Positions 1 through 10,592 of a stretch of 33,376 nt of DNA are shown here, one piece after another. Source of the stretch: Woeseiaceae bacterium. GTDB taxonomy: Bacteria; Pseudomonadota; Gammaproteobacteria; Steroidobacterales; Woeseiaceae. The position numbers and the translations under genes are program-made. A model generated the notes under the pieces. That model did no database searches, was not told the DNA's origin, and was given only the letters and a program-made list of their open reading frames with translations. The DNA lies in assembly GCA_022866645.1 (NCBI GenBank), contig JALHUQ010000155.1, forward strand, positions 1 to 33,376, written 5' to 3'. Position 1 is the first letter of the stretch. The number at the start of each line of letters is the position of its first letter.

Positions 1-830
1 ACGCCTATTTTCCGCAAGACATTGATCGAGGCATTGCGCAGGCGTTGATACTCCTTATCCGTCAAGGTCTGTGCAGGAGCGACGGTGATTGAATCTCCGG
101 TATGGACGCCCATGGGATCGAAATTTTCAATCGAGCAGACACTGATGCAATTGTCGTTCTTGTCCCGAACAACCTCCATCTCGAACTCTTTCCAGCCAAT
201 TACCGATTCTTCGAGCAGAACCTCAGTGGTCGGCGACATTTCCAGACCGTGGGCAACGATGGCCTCAAATTCTTCGAGGTTGTAGGCGATACCACCGCCG
301 GTACCGCCTAATGTGAAAGACGGCCGAATGATAGTCGGGAAACCGATATTCGGCTGCTTCAGAAGTGCCTCTTCCAACGAATGTGCTATTTCGGCGCGTG
401 CGGTTTCCAGGTCAATTTCCGCCATTGCCTTCCGAAACAAATCGCGGTCCTCCGCCATGTCGATGGCTTCCCGCGACGCGGCGATTAACTCGACGCCGTA
501 TTTTTCGAGCACGCCTTCGCGCGCCAGATCCAGCGCACAATTCAAAGCGGTTTGCCCGCCCATCGTCGGCAACAACGCGTCGGGTCGTTCTTTCGCGATA
601 ATTCGCTCGACCGTCTCCCACTGCACGGGTTCGATGTAGACGGCGTCGGCCATCTCGGGATCCGTCATGATCGTCGCCGGATTCGAGTTAACCAGAATGA
701 CCCGATAGCCCTCCTCGCGCAACGCCTTGCAGGCCTGGGCACCGGAATAATCGAATTCACAAGCCTGGCCAATGACAATTGGGCCAGCTCCGATAATCAG
801 GATGCTGTTGATGTCAGTGCGTTTTGGCAT
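1..830 (-). CDS. carB: Carbamoyl-phosphate synthase large subunit, N-terminal part (runs off the window at position 1)
   Basis: Minus strand from ATG at 828-830 reads [68 protein letters not shown]..., the classic CarB N-terminus. Lies directly downstream of carA. Not in the ORF track because it is truncated. Confidence 0.97.
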   Translation of the reverse strand, partial: MPKRTDINSILIIGAGPIVIGQACEFDYSGAQACKALREEGYRVILVNSNPATIMTDPEMADAVYIEPVQWETVERIIAKERPDALLPTMGGQTALNCALDLAREGVLEKYGVELIAASREAIDMAEDRDLFRKAMAEIDLETARAEIAHSLEEALLKQPNIGFPTIIRPSFTLGGTGGGIAYNLEEFEAIVAHGLEMSPTTEVLLEESVIGWKEFEMEVVRDKNDNCISVCSIENFDPMGVHTGDSITVAPAQTLTDKEYQRLRNASINVLRKIG

Positions 831-905
831 GGTCGGGTGCGATTTCTCGTGATAATTTAGGTTAGGTAGTTGCTGTAACTTATTATTTTATAAGGTTTAT
901 AACGA

Positions 906-2060
906 TTACGAAAAAATTGCCTTCATGCCAGTTTTCTTCTGCACTTCCATCTGATGGATGAAGCGCTCAAACAGCGGCAGCAGATCATGCGGTCCCGGAC
1001 TCGCCTCCGGATGGCCCTGAAAACTAAACGCCGGCTTATCCTCGATGGCGATTCCCTGCAGTGTCCCGTCAAACAGGGAGCGATGCGTCGCGACGACATT
1101 CGCCGGCAAGCTGGACTCGTCGACAGCAAAGCCATGGTTCTGGCTGGTGATCATCACCTGTCCGGTAACGAGGTCCTGCACAGGGTGGTTCGCTCCGTGA
1201 TGTCCGAAACTCATTTTTTCCGTCTTCGCGCCCGCAGCCAGCGCCAACAGCTGATGCCCAAGGCAGATTCCGAAAATGGGAATACCGACCTGCAAAAACG
1301 CCTGAATTGCCTCGATCGCGTACTTGCACGGTTCCGGGTCACCGGGACCATTGGACAGGAAAATTCCGTCTGGCAGCATCTCCAGCGCCTCCTCGGCACT
1401 CGTTTTCGCCGGAACGACGGTCATACGACAATCCATGTCCGACAGCAGACGCAAGATGTTGCGTTTTATACCGAAGTCGTACGCTACGACATGATACGGC
1501 GCGATGCGACGGCTCATTATTCGTGGCTTGCGACCAAATGTCGTTCCCAGACACCACTGGTAGGCGGACTTCGTCGTTACAAACTTGGCGAGATCCATCC
1601 CGGTAATGCCTGGAAATTTTCGGGCGTGCTCGATGGCGGTCTTTACCGCTACCTCGCCCGACATGATGCAGCCCGACTGGGCGCCCTTCTCGCGAATTAT
1701 CCGGGTCAGCTTGCGGGTGTCTATATCGGCGATGGCAACCGTGTTGCCCTGCTTCAGAAAATCGACCAGGGTTCGCTCCGATCGCCAGCTGCTGGTTAGC
1801 ATGGTGCTATCTCGGACGATGAGGCCTGACGCATGAATCCTGTCGGACTCCATATCGTCGCTATTGGTACCGGTATTGCCAATATGGGGGTAGGTCAGGG
1901 TAACGATTTGTCGGCAATAGGATGGGTCGGTCAGAATTTCCTGATAACCCGTCATTGCCGTATTGAAGACCACCTCGCCGATAGTCTTGCCTTCGGCCCC
2001 GATAGAGGTGCCGTGAAAAACTGTGCCATCTTGTAGTGCAAGTATTGCCGGCGTGCTCAA
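906..2060 (-). CDS. carA: Carbamoyl-phosphate synthase small subunit (glutaminase); TTG start
   Basis: 384 aa; class-I glutamine amidotransferase motif [22 protein letters not shown] and C-terminal [13 protein letters not shown]. Confidence 0.97.
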   Translation of the reverse strand: MSTPAILALQDGTVFHGTSIGAEGKTIGEVVFNTAMTGYQEILTDPSYCRQIVTLTYPHIGNTGTNSDDMESDRIHASGLIVRDSTMLTSSWRSERTLVDFLKQGNTVAIADIDTRKLTRIIREKGAQSGCIMSGEVAVKTAIEHARKFPGITGMDLAKFVTTKSAYQWCLGTTFGRKPRIMSRRIAPYHVVAYDFGIKRNILRLLSDMDCRMTVVPAKTSAEEALEMLPDGIFLSNGPGDPEPCKYAIEAIQAFLQVGIPIFGICLGHQLLALAAGAKTEKMSFGHHGANHPVQDLVTGQVMITSQNHGFAVDESSLPANVVATHRSLFDGTLQGIAIEDKPAFSFQGHPEASPGPHDLLPLFERFIHQMEVQKKTGMKAIFS

Positions 2061-2135
2061 GTACGAACCTCACGTTGAACGAAAATCAGACCGTTACAAG
2101 CGCAGGTCATCGCAGATGTGCCTGTTTCAGATGCA

Positions 2136-2163
2136 CAAAAGCGGAAGGATTTTGCCTTCCGCT
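2136..2163 (-). terminator. Rho-independent terminator downstream of dapB, upstream of carA
   Basis: Perfect 9-bp stem AGCGGAAGG (2140-2148)/CCTTCCGCT (2155-2163) with a 6-nt loop. On the minus strand it is followed by TTTTGTG. Confidence 0.75.
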
Positions 2164-2259
2164 CGCGAATTCGCTGACCGCCCAGCGATCCGGCGTAGTG
2201 TACTTAAGGGAGCCTGTCCACGCCAGACTCTCGCGGCACTATTTTCCCCGAACCGATAA

Positions 2260-2958
2260 CTATGGATGACTAAGCAACACGTCCTGCATCGAATAGCAGC
2301 CCGGTGCCTTGTCGACTACCCATTCGGAAGCTCGCAGTGCGCCTTCGACAAAGACCTGCCGTGTCGTCACGCTATGGGCAAAAGTCAGTTTCTCAGTATC
2401 GGAGCTCATGGTTACCTGATGATCACCCGGCACTTCGCCGCGACGCTCGACCCGAAACCGAATTACGCCAGTGCCTGACTCGCCGCGGGACGACGCGATC
2501 GCCTCGCCCAGCTTCAATGCTGTGCCCGACGGCGCGTCTTTCTTGTGAATATGATGGGTCTCAAACACCTCGACCTCGAACCCAGGTCCGAGCGACGCCG
2601 CGGCGGCCCGAACCGAACGCTCAAGAACCGCGATACCGAGGCTCATGTTTCGATCGAAAACCAATGGGATTTGCGCGGCCGCCGTTCGGAGCAACAAAAG
2701 CTGCTGCTCATCCAGTCCACTGACGCCACAGACCAATGGCTTGTTATGGCGAACAACAGCGTCAACCACACGCAAGGTGCCCTCCGGCAGACTAAAATCG
2801 ATGACGACATCCGCTACCACCACCAGACCATCAATATCCTGTCCGCGCTGCCAGACACCGACCAATTCAAGATCGGGCCGTCGCCGTACGGACTCGGCAA
2901 TAGCCTGACCCATGCGTCCAGCTCCGGCTATGGCAATTGCGATTGGTTTGGTTGCGAT
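2260..2958 (-). CDS. dapB: 4-hydroxy-tetrahydrodipicolinate reductase; proposed non-canonical ATC start at 2956-2958 (ORF track starts at the internal ATG, 2913)
   Basis: In-frame N-terminus (M)ATKPIAIAIAGAGRMGQAIAESVRRRPD..., with the nucleotide-binding GAGRMG motif, and ETHHIHKKDAPSGTALKLGEAI, the DapB signature. No ATG/GTG/TTG in frame upstream of GAGRMG. Confidence 0.9.
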   Translation of the reverse strand: MATKPIAIAIAGAGRMGQAIAESVRRRPDLELVGVWQRGQDIDGLVVVADVVIDFSLPEGTLRVVDAVVRHNKPLVCGVSGLDEQQLLLLRTAAAQIPLVFDRNMSLGIAVLERSVRAAAASLGPGFEVEVFETHHIHKKDAPSGTALKLGEAIASSRGESGTGVIRFRVERRGEVPGDHQVTMSSDTEKLTFAHSVTTRQVFVEGALRASEWVVDKAPGCYSMQDVLLSHP

Positions 2959-2988
2959 AACGCGCCCTTCGTCCGGAAACGCTAAATA

Positions 2989-4128
2989 CTACTCAGTAAT
3001 GCGATCAAAAAACCGCTTGACGGTATCGAGCCACCCATCTGCCCGCGGACTGTGCTTGTCGCCGCCTGTTCTCAGCGCTGCGTCAAATTTCTCCAGCAGC
3101 TCTAGCTGCTCTTTCGTGAGGTTTACAGGCGTCTCGACAGCAACCTGAGCAAACAGGTCACCCTTGCGCGAATCGCGAACCGTGGTAACGCCCTTGCCAC
3201 GCAGTCGAAATATCTTCCCGGATTGGGTTCCGGCAGGAACTTTCAGCGAAACATGGCCATCAAGCGTCGGCAATTCCACCTCGCCGCCCAAGGTCGCTGT
3301 TACGAAACTAATCGGCACCTCGCAAGCGAGGTTAGCGCCATCACGTTCGAAAATCTTGTGCTTGCCGACGCGCAGCTCGACGTACAAATCGCCTGATGGC
3401 CCACCATTTCGCCCTGCCTCACCCTCGCCCGACAAACGGATACGATCACCATCGTCGACGCCGGCGGGTACTTTGACCGACAGAGTCCGCGTCTTCCTGA
3501 TGCGGCCGCGACCATGGCATTCACCGCAGGGATCACTGATCGTGGTGCCTGCGCCTTTGCAGGCTGGACAGGTTTGCTGCACAGAAAAGAATCCCTGTTG
3601 CATGCGAACCTGGCCAGCACCGCCGCAAGTCGAGCACGTAACAGGAGAAGTTCCTTTCTTGGCGCCTGATCCGTCACAGGTACCGCAGCTGACTTGCGTC
3701 GGCACATCGATCTCGACGGTGTCGCCTGCCACCGCCTTTTCGAGGTCCAGTTGCAGTTCATAGCCGAGATCCGCGCCACGAAAAACTTGCGGGCCACCGC
3801 CTCGGCGTCCGCCACCGAAAATATCGCCAAAAACATCACCGAAGATATCGCCGAAGCCTTCAGCACCGCTGAATCCGGGTTGGCCACCCGGTCCCGAGCG
3901 TACTCCTTCGTGCCCGAAGCGATCGTAGCTCGCTCTCTTATCGGCGTCCTTCAGGACCTCATAGGCTTCTTTGGCTTCCTTGAATTTCTTTTCCGACTTG
4001 CCGTCGCCGTCTTCCTTGTTGCGGTCCGGGTGAAACTTCATGGCGAGGCGGCGATAGGATTTTTTGATCTCCTCCGCTGACGCCGATTTCGGGACCCCAA
4101 GAATTTCGTAAAAGTCGCGGTTAGCCAT
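2989..4128 (-). CDS. dnaJ: Chaperone DnaJ
   Basis: 379 aa; J-domain [39 protein letters not shown] region, four CxxCxGxG zinc repeats. Confidence 0.98.
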   Translation of the reverse strand: MANRDFYEILGVPKSASAEEIKKSYRRLAMKFHPDRNKEDGDGKSEKKFKEAKEAYEVLKDADKRASYDRFGHEGVRSGPGGQPGFSGAEGFGDIFGDVFGDIFGGGRRGGGPQVFRGADLGYELQLDLEKAVAGDTVEIDVPTQVSCGTCDGSGAKKGTSPVTCSTCGGAGQVRMQQGFFSVQQTCPACKGAGTTISDPCGECHGRGRIRKTRTLSVKVPAGVDDGDRIRLSGEGEAGRNGGPSGDLYVELRVGKHKIFERDGANLACEVPISFVTATLGGEVELPTLDGHVSLKVPAGTQSGKIFRLRGKGVTTVRDSRKGDLFAQVAVETPVNLTKEQLELLEKFDAALRTGGDKHSPRADGWLDTVKRFFDRITE

Positions 4129-4144
4129 TTCTTTCTTTTAAGTT

Positions 4145-4167
4145 TCGGGCGCCATTCCGGCGCCCGA
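4145..4167 (-). other. Intergenic hairpin between dnaK and dnaJ
   Basis: Perfect inverted repeat TCGGGCGCC-ATTCC-GGCGCCCGA; no strong T-tract on the minus strand (followed by AACTTAAAAG). Confidence 0.6.
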
Positions 4168-4198
4168 TGTTTGTTACCTGGTGGATACGAATTCGTAT

Positions 4199-6115
4199 TT
4201 ACGCAGACTTCGACTTGCCGTCCTTGTCAACTTCCTCGAACTCCGCATCGACTACGTCATCCGCAGCCTTTTCACCCTCGGCACCAGCCTCGGCCGATTT
4301 CTCTGAATAGAGCCTCTGCGCCATGCTGCCCGATGCCTCACCCAGTGCAGCGGTTTTGACTTCAATGGTATCTTTGTCGTCACCCACCAGCGCCGTTTTC
4401 AGGTCGGCAACCGCATTCTCTACGGCAAGTCGTTCCTCAGCTGTCGCCTTTTCACCCAGTTCTTTCAGCGTCTTTTCCGCTGAGTGAATGAGTCCATCCG
4501 CCTGATTTCGAGCATCAACAAGCTCACGGAACTTGCGGTCCTCTTCAGCATGCCGCTCCGCATCGGTCACCATCTTCTCGATTTCCTCATCGGAGAGTCC
4601 GCTGGAAGCCTTGATGACAATATTCTGACTCTTGCCTGTCGCTTTGTCCTTGGCCGACACGTTAAGGATGCCGTTCGCGTCGATGTCGAACGTCACTTCA
4701 ATCTGCGGCAAACCTCGTGGTGCGGACGGAATGTTAGCGAGATCGAAACGTCCAAGCGACTTGTTGTCCAATGCGCGCTCGCGTTCACCCTGCAAAACGT
4801 GGATTGTAACGGCTGTCTGGTTATCGTCCGCTGTCGAGAACACCTGTTCAGCATTTGCTGGAATCGTCGTGTTCTTGCCAATCAACTTTGTCATCACACC
4901 GCCCAATGTCTCGATACCCAGAGACAACGGTGTTACGTCCAGCAACAACACGTCTTTTACCTCGCCCGACAGAACGCCACCCTGGATAGCCGCGCCCAGC
5001 GCAACGGCTTCATCGGGATTCACGTCGCGGCGCGGTTCCTTACCGAAGAAATTCTGCACTTCCTGCTGCACTTTCGGCATACGAATCTGACCACCAACCA
5101 GAATGATATCGTCAATCTCGTTAACCTTCAGACCAGCATCTTTGAGTGCAATTTTGCAGGGCTCGATAGTGCGGGCGATCAGTTCTTCAACCAGCGACTC
5201 AAGTTTCGCGCGAGTCAGTTTAATGTTGAGATGTTTCGGACCGCTGGCGTCTGCCGTGATGTACGGCAAATTGACCTCGGTCTGCTGCTGCGAACTGAGT
5301 TCAATCTTGGCCTTTTCTGCCGCCTCTTTGAGACGCTGCATTGCCAAGGGATCCGACTTGATGTCCACGCCGGTTTCGCGTTTGAATTCAGCGGCAAGAT
5401 ACTCGATAACGCGCATGTCAAAATCTTCGCCACCAAGGAAAGTATCACCGTTGGTCGAGAGAACTTCGAATTGATGCTCGCCGTCAACCTCCGCAATTTC
5501 AATGATAGAAATGTCAAAGGTACCGCCACCGAGGTCATAGACCGCGATTTTGGTGTCGCCGCGTTTCTTGTCCATGCCGTAGGCCAGCGCTGCCGCAGTT
5601 GGCTCATTAATGATGCGTTTGACATCAAGACCCGCAATCTTGCCGGCATCTTTCGTTGCCTGACGCTGAGAATCGTTGAAATAAGCGGGTACGGTCACAA
5701 CGGCTTCCGTGACTTCCTCGCCGAGGTAATCCTCAGCGGTCTTCTTCATCTTCATCAGCACGCGAGCCGAAATCTCCGGCGGAGCCATTAGCTTGCCATT
5801 CGCCTCGACCCACGCGTCGCCATTGTCCGCCTTCCCGATTTTGTACGACACCATGTTGATATCACGTTGTACGACGTCATCTTCGAAACGACGACCGATC
5901 AGACGCTTGACAGCAAACAGCGTATTTTTCGAGTTAGTAACTGCCTGACGTTTTGCCGACTGGCCCACCAACACTTGATCGTCTTTGGTGAACGCTACAA
6001 TCGACGGCGTTGTTCGATCGCCCTCGCTGTTCTCGATAACCTTGGGGACACCGCCCTCCATTACTGCAACGCAAGAGTTCGTGGTACCAAGGTCGATACC
6101 AATAACTTTACCCAT
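4199..6115 (-). CDS. dnaK: Chaperone DnaK (Hsp70); start taken as ATG at 6113-6115
   Basis: [42 protein letters not shown]...; C-terminal [20 protein letters not shown]. Confidence 0.98.
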   Translation of the reverse strand: MGKVIGIDLGTTNSCVAVMEGGVPKVIENSEGDRTTPSIVAFTKDDQVLVGQSAKRQAVTNSKNTLFAVKRLIGRRFEDDVVQRDINMVSYKIGKADNGDAWVEANGKLMAPPEISARVLMKMKKTAEDYLGEEVTEAVVTVPAYFNDSQRQATKDAGKIAGLDVKRIINEPTAAALAYGMDKKRGDTKIAVYDLGGGTFDISIIEIAEVDGEHQFEVLSTNGDTFLGGEDFDMRVIEYLAAEFKRETGVDIKSDPLAMQRLKEAAEKAKIELSSQQQTEVNLPYITADASGPKHLNIKLTRAKLESLVEELIARTIEPCKIALKDAGLKVNEIDDIILVGGQIRMPKVQQEVQNFFGKEPRRDVNPDEAVALGAAIQGGVLSGEVKDVLLLDVTPLSLGIETLGGVMTKLIGKNTTIPANAEQVFSTADDNQTAVTIHVLQGERERALDNKSLGRFDLANIPSAPRGLPQIEVTFDIDANGILNVSAKDKATGKSQNIVIKASSGLSDEEIEKMVTDAERHAEEDRKFRELVDARNQADGLIHSAEKTLKELGEKATAEERLAVENAVADLKTALVGDDKDTIEVKTAALGEASGSMAQRLYSEKSAEAGAEGEKAADDVVDAEFEEVDKDGKSKSA

Positions 6116-6215
6116 GTTCCGACGCTCCATTGTGTAATTAATCAATCTGGCTCTCTACGTGGGGCCAGCGCCCGGCGTTTCAAGCAACCAGGCTCATTTT
6201 GTCGATCGGCAGCCC

Positions 6216-6779
6216 TTATTCAGCGACTACAACGACCATTGCCGGCCTTAACAGCCTGCCATTCAGGGAATAGCCCTTTTGTACGACGGTCAATACCGAC
6301 CCTGGCTCGACCTCATCCGAGGGCTGCATGCTGATTGCCTCGTGGAATTCCGGATCGAATGGCTCGCCGGCCGGATCGAGCTCTTCGAAACCGAATTGCT
6401 GCAAAGTCCCGCCCAGAATCTTCAAGGTTGCCCGGCTACCTTCGATGAGACTCTCAACGCTCGCGCTGTCCGCGGCCAGCAAGCCCATTTCCAGGCTGTC
6501 TTTGACGGCCAGCAGCTCGCGCCCAAATCGCTCCAGGGCATATCGATGCGCATTTTCGACATCTCTGCTGGCACGCTTCCTGACGTTTTCGAGTTCGGCA
6601 GCGGTGCGTAAATAGCGATCCCAGTTCTCTTCTGCTTTCGCTTGCGCCAGTTGCAGATCCGAAAGCGGATCATCAGCCCTTTCCAGCAACTCGCTTACCT
6701 CGATATCAGCCGGGGCGACCTCTTCGGTCACCGGCAGTTCGTTGTTTTCATCGTCGGGGCGTCCGGCCTGTCCGTTCAT
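6216..6779 (-). CDS. grpE: Nucleotide exchange factor GrpE (start uncertain: 6779 or 6827)
   Basis: AEENWDRYLRTAAELENVRKRASRDVENAHRYALERFGRELLAVKDSLEMGL... plus HEAISMQPSDEVEPGSVLTVVQKGYSLNGRLLRPAMVVVVAE. Confidence 0.95.
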   Translation of the reverse strand: MNGQAGRPDDENNELPVTEEVAPADIEVSELLERADDPLSDLQLAQAKAEENWDRYLRTAAELENVRKRASRDVENAHRYALERFGRELLAVKDSLEMGLLAADSASVESLIEGSRATLKILGGTLQQFGFEELDPAGEPFDPEFHEAISMQPSDEVEPGSVLTVVQKGYSLNGRLLRPAMVVVVAE

Positions 6780-6848
6780 AAGTTTCTGACTCCAATACTC
6801 TGCACCGGATGCTGTTTCGGCGGCCAATTAGCAAAAGACGGTCGCAGT

Positions 6849-6876
6849 CTGGGGATAGGCTAAAAAATATCAAGAG
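6849..6876 (-). promoter_or_regulatory. Sigma32-like heat-shock promoter upstream of grpE
   Basis: Minus strand CTCTTGATA-TTTTTTAGCCTAT-CCCCAG: CTTGATA vs consensus CTTGAAA (6/7), 13-nt spacer, CCCCAG vs CCCCAT (5/6). Confidence 0.6.
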
Positions 6877-6909
6877 CAAGCGCCACGATTTTTCGGGATA
6901 TCGGGGCAA

Positions 6910-7968
6910 TCAGGTGGATTGATTCAGCGCAGACTCGAGCAATCGAGCGGTAACATCGACTATCGGCACGACGCGGTCATAGGCCATCCGGGTAGGACCT
7001 ATCACACCCAGAACACCGATAGTGTTGTCACCCATGTGATACGGGGCGGTTATAACGCTGCAGCCGTCGAATATCCGAAAACCGGACTCCTCGCCAATAA
7101 ACACCTGTACGCCGTTGGCGTTAATGCTGCGATCTAAAAGGTCGAGTATCAGGCGTTTGCGCGAAAAGGCGTCAAAAAGCCGCCGCAAAGTCCCAACATC
7201 GGAAAGCTCTGCAAAATCCATCAGTTTGGTCTCGCCCGCGACGACATACTTGTTATTGAGGTCCGTCGCACCGTCCATCGCGGACTGGGCGACCGAAATG
7301 ATCTGGTGCATGGTCTGATTCATCGAATCCCGGGTCGAATCCAGGTCTTCCAGCAAGCGACTACGGACTTGCTCGAGAATGACGCCCGCATAATTCTCAT
7401 TGATGAAATTTTGTGCCTCTTGCAACTCGCTCGCAGTGAAATTCCGGTCGGTATGCAGAATTCGATTTTGCACCTCGCGGTCATTCACGACGAGAATGAC
7501 CAGAACCCGATTTTCAGACAACGGCAAAAACTCAATTTGCCTGAGGGTAACTCTGGGTGCCCGAGGCACTGTGACCAGGCCCGCCATGCTCGTGAATTCG
7601 GACAACATATTCGAGATCGCGCCCACGAATCCCTCGGGATTACCCGATTCTCCGCGTATTTGAGCCTGAATCTTGCGAATTTCGCGATCGTCCGGTTGCC
7701 GGTATCGAACCAGCGTGTCCACAAACAAGCGATAGCCTTTGGATGTAGGTATGCGTCCGGCCGATGTATGGGGGGCGGAGACCAATCCCAGGTCTTCGAG
7801 GTCCGACATGACATTTCGTATGGTGGCTGGACTCAGGTCAAGGCCTGCATCCTTGGCAAGGGTCCGCGAGCCTACCGGTTGCCCATCGCGAATATAGCGC
7901 TGGATCAACACGCGCAATAGATGCTGGCCGCGATCACTGGGTACAGGTTTGGAAGCTTCCGCTGACAT
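6910..7968 (-). CDS. hrcA: Heat-inducible transcription repressor HrcA
   Basis: 352 aa; N-terminal winged helix RGQHLLRVLIQRYIRDGQPVGSRTLAKDAGLDLSPATIRNVMSDLEDLGL; C-terminal IGVLGVIGPTRMAYDRVVPIVD. Confidence 0.97.
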   Translation of the reverse strand: MSAEASKPVPSDRGQHLLRVLIQRYIRDGQPVGSRTLAKDAGLDLSPATIRNVMSDLEDLGLVSAPHTSAGRIPTSKGYRLFVDTLVRYRQPDDREIRKIQAQIRGESGNPEGFVGAISNMLSEFTSMAGLVTVPRAPRVTLRQIEFLPLSENRVLVILVVNDREVQNRILHTDRNFTASELQEAQNFINENYAGVILEQVRSRLLEDLDSTRDSMNQTMHQIISVAQSAMDGATDLNNKYVVAGETKLMDFAELSDVGTLRRLFDAFSRKRLILDLLDRSINANGVQVFIGEESGFRIFDGCSVITAPYHMGDNTIGVLGVIGPTRMAYDRVVPIVDVTARLLESALNQST

Positions 7969-8026
7969 TCAAAGGAAACGCTAGCAATGGCTTGGCGGTG
8001 GGTCAAGGGTTTGCCACAATCAGTCT

Positions 8027-8866
8027 ATGAGCAAAAAATTTGAAAACATCGCCATCGTCTGCAAACAAGACGACCCACGGGTCATCGACCCCCTGCAAGA
8101 CCTCTGCGATCATTTGACCAAAAGCGGGGTGCGCCTGCTTCCCTCTGACGATATTGAAAACGCGGACCTTATTGTCGCGATCGGAGGAGACGGTACTATG
8201 CTGCATGCGAGCCGGATTGCCCGGGAATCCGGCACCCCGATTCTTGGCGTCAATCATGGGCGACTGGGCTTTCTGGCCGACATTACGCCCGATGAAATGA
8301 TTGCGAGTCTTGATCATGTTCTGCAAGGGAACTACTCGTCGGATTCACGGTTGCTGCTTGAGGTGAATTTGCGCCATAGCAACGGCGAAGAACTGACCGC
8401 CTTTGCGCTGAATGATGTTGTTTTGCAGCGTTTTGGGACCGGACGGATGGTCGATTTCGAGACGCGGGTCGAAGGCCGGTATGTCAACACGCACTCGGGC
8501 GACGGACTCATCGTTGCAACGCCCACCGGGTCGACAGCGTATTCGCTCAGTTGCGGTGGCCCGATCATTGAGCCGCAGCTGGATGCGGTCGTTATTGTGC
8601 CGGTTTGCCCACATACGCTGACTGACCGACCGATCGTTATTTCGGCGAGCCAGGCAATTGAGGTCACGCTTCTGGAGCGTGACGACACAAAAGCGGAAGT
8701 CACCGTTGACGGATTCTCCATCGGAGACATTGTTCCGACCGACAAATTGCGAATTTCCGCCGCAAAAAACCGCGTTACACTCCTCCACCCACCCGGTTAT
8801 GATTTCTATGAGATTTTGCGCTCCAAACTGTTTTGGGGCCGGGACAGCCGCAAACGAAATGCCTGA
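8027..8866 (+). CDS. nadK: NAD kinase
   Basis: 279 aa; GGDGTMLHASR, GRLGFLADI and SGDGLIVATPTGSTAYSLSCGGPI motifs. Confidence 0.97.
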   Translation: MSKKFENIAIVCKQDDPRVIDPLQDLCDHLTKSGVRLLPSDDIENADLIVAIGGDGTMLHASRIARESGTPILGVNHGRLGFLADITPDEMIASLDHVLQGNYSSDSRLLLEVNLRHSNGEELTAFALNDVVLQRFGTGRMVDFETRVEGRYVNTHSGDGLIVATPTGSTAYSLSCGGPIIEPQLDAVVIVPVCPHTLTDRPIVISASQAIEVTLLERDDTKAEVTVDGFSIGDIVPTDKLRISAAKNRVTLLHPPGYDFYEILRSKLFWGRDSRKRNA

Positions 8867-8883
8867 GAGTCTGGAAATCTGAC

Positions 8884-10581
8884 ATGTTGATGAACCTGCA
8901 AGTACGCGACTTTGCGATCGTCGAAAAAATCGATATCGAATTCGATCCAGGTATGACAGTGCTGACCGGAGAGACCGGCGCCGGAAAATCAATACTTGTT
9001 GACGCGCTGGGCCTGGTCCTGGGCGAACGCGGTAATGCACAACTGGTTCGCGATGGCGCGAAACGCGCGGAATTTGCCGCCGAGTTCGACATCTCAATGC
9101 TGGCGACAGCTTGCGCGTGGCTCAACGAGCATGCACTGGATCTGGACGGCGAATGTCTGTTGCGCCGTGTCATTAACGCGGACGGCCGGTCCCGGGCGTT
9201 TATCAATGGCAATTCAGTACCCGTTTCGCAGCTTAAGAATCTGGGCGAGTTGCTGCTGGATATTCACGGCCAACAGTTTCATCAGTCGCTGGGGCGACGG
9301 TCTGTACAGCGCGATTTGCTGGATCATTACGGCGGACTGCTGGAGCTACGGGCCGAAACTGCCACGCGATTTTCAGTGTGGACCGCAGTAGCCGAAAGGC
9401 TGGCACAACTGCTCGATGCGGACTCCGACCGGGCGTCGAGGATCGATCTGCTAACGTTTCAACTGCAAGAACTTGAATCATTAGGGGCAACTGAAGGTGA
9501 GTCAGATGCACTCAACGCCGAACGCCAGATACTGCAGAATAGCGGCCGCCTCGCGGCCGGCGTTGCGGCGGCTCTGGACGCACTAATGGACAGCGAGTCG
9601 AGCAATGCCAACGGTTTGATTGCCGAAGCGACTCGATCACTCAACGCTCTCTCTGCATTCGATCCGTCGCTCCAACCACTGATAGAAATGCTGGATACCG
9701 CAAGCATACAAATCTCCGAAACTTCCGAGACCTTGCGACGCTACGGCGATGATATTGATATGGACCCGCAGCGCCGCGACTGGATTGAAGAGCGCCTGGA
9801 CGCGCTGCGAGCGTGCGCTCGCAAGCATCGCGTGACGCCGAACGAATTGCCTGCATTGCAGCAAAGATTGCAGACGGAATTCGATGACATGACCCACTCG
9901 GCCGAGCGCGGCCGAGAACTGGAAGCGCAGTCCGCCTCCCTAAGAAAAGATTTTCTGGCAAAAGCGAGCGCCCTGTCCGTGGCCCGCACAAAGGCCGCGA
10001 CGGTGTTCTCGGCTGCGGTCACAGACGCCATGTCGGGTCTCGGCATGCCCGGCGGAACTTTCGAAGTCGCTATTTCCAGGCGCGATGAAGCCTCCGCCAG
10101 ACCGTGGGGAATTGATGAGATCGAGTTCCTGATCAGTGCAAACCCGGGCCAAAAGCCGCAGGCGTTGGCCAAAATCGCCTCCGGTGGCGAACTCTCTCGC
10201 ATGAGTCTCGCGATTCAGGTGATCGCGAGCGACGGCAGCAGCATCCCGACTATGGTTTTCGATGAGGTCGACAGCGGCGTCGGTGGTGGCGTGGCCGAGA
10301 TGGTGGGCCGGCGTCTGCAGGAAATTGGCGAAAATCGACAGGTTCTGTGCGTGACGCATCTTCCACAGGTCGCAAGCCTGGCGGACCATCACTTCAGAAT
10401 TAGCAAAGTCAGCGACGGCAAATCGACCCGGACTGGCCTGCAGGTGCTGGGTAAGGATGAGCGAATTGAAGAAATAGCCCGAATGCTGGGCGGAGTCGAG
10501 ATCACGCGTAAGACGCTGGCCCATGCCGAGGAGATGCTGGCAGGCGCACGCCAAAAATTCCTCGAGTCAACTGCAGTGTAG
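8884..10581 (+). CDS. recN: DNA repair protein RecN
   Basis: MLMNLQVRDFAIVEKIDIEFDPGMTVLTGETGAGKSILVDALGLVLG...; C-terminal SGGELSRMSLAIQV...MVFDEVDSGVGGGVAEMVG. Confidence 0.97.
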   Translation: MLMNLQVRDFAIVEKIDIEFDPGMTVLTGETGAGKSILVDALGLVLGERGNAQLVRDGAKRAEFAAEFDISMLATACAWLNEHALDLDGECLLRRVINADGRSRAFINGNSVPVSQLKNLGELLLDIHGQQFHQSLGRRSVQRDLLDHYGGLLELRAETATRFSVWTAVAERLAQLLDADSDRASRIDLLTFQLQELESLGATEGESDALNAERQILQNSGRLAAGVAAALDALMDSESSNANGLIAEATRSLNALSAFDPSLQPLIEMLDTASIQISETSETLRRYGDDIDMDPQRRDWIEERLDALRACARKHRVTPNELPALQQRLQTEFDDMTHSAERGRELEAQSASLRKDFLAKASALSVARTKAATVFSAAVTDAMSGLGMPGGTFEVAISRRDEASARPWGIDEIEFLISANPGQKPQALAKIASGGELSRMSLAIQVIASDGSSIPTMVFDEVDSGVGGGVAEMVGRRLQEIGENRQVLCVTHLPQVASLADHHFRISKVSDGKSTRTGLQVLGKDERIEEIARMLGGVEITRKTLAHAEEMLAGARQKFLESTAV

Positions 10582-10592
10582 GTAACGGTCGG

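Noticed and set aside
954-1799. 281-aa plus-strand ORF
   Set aside because: Antisense shadow of carA.
4484-5791. 435-aa plus-strand ORF
   Set aside because: Antisense to the strongly conserved dnaK; long shadow ORF from codon bias, no recognisable domain.
7969-8020. Minus-strand TTGACC-N17-TAGCGT as an hrcA promoter
   Set aside because: Good -35 but -10 matches only 3/6; too weak to call from sequence alone.
7969-8026. Possible CIRCE operator (CTAGCAATGGCTTGG...) between hrcA and nadK
   Set aside because: Does not match TTAGCACTC-N9-GAGTGCTAA; only a few bases agree.
8345-9097. 250-aa minus-strand ORF
   Set aside because: Antisense to nadK/recN; composition typical of reverse-frame translation.
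9940-10554. 204-aa minus-strand ORF
   Set aside because: Antisense to the recN ATPase C-terminal region; no domain-like sequence.
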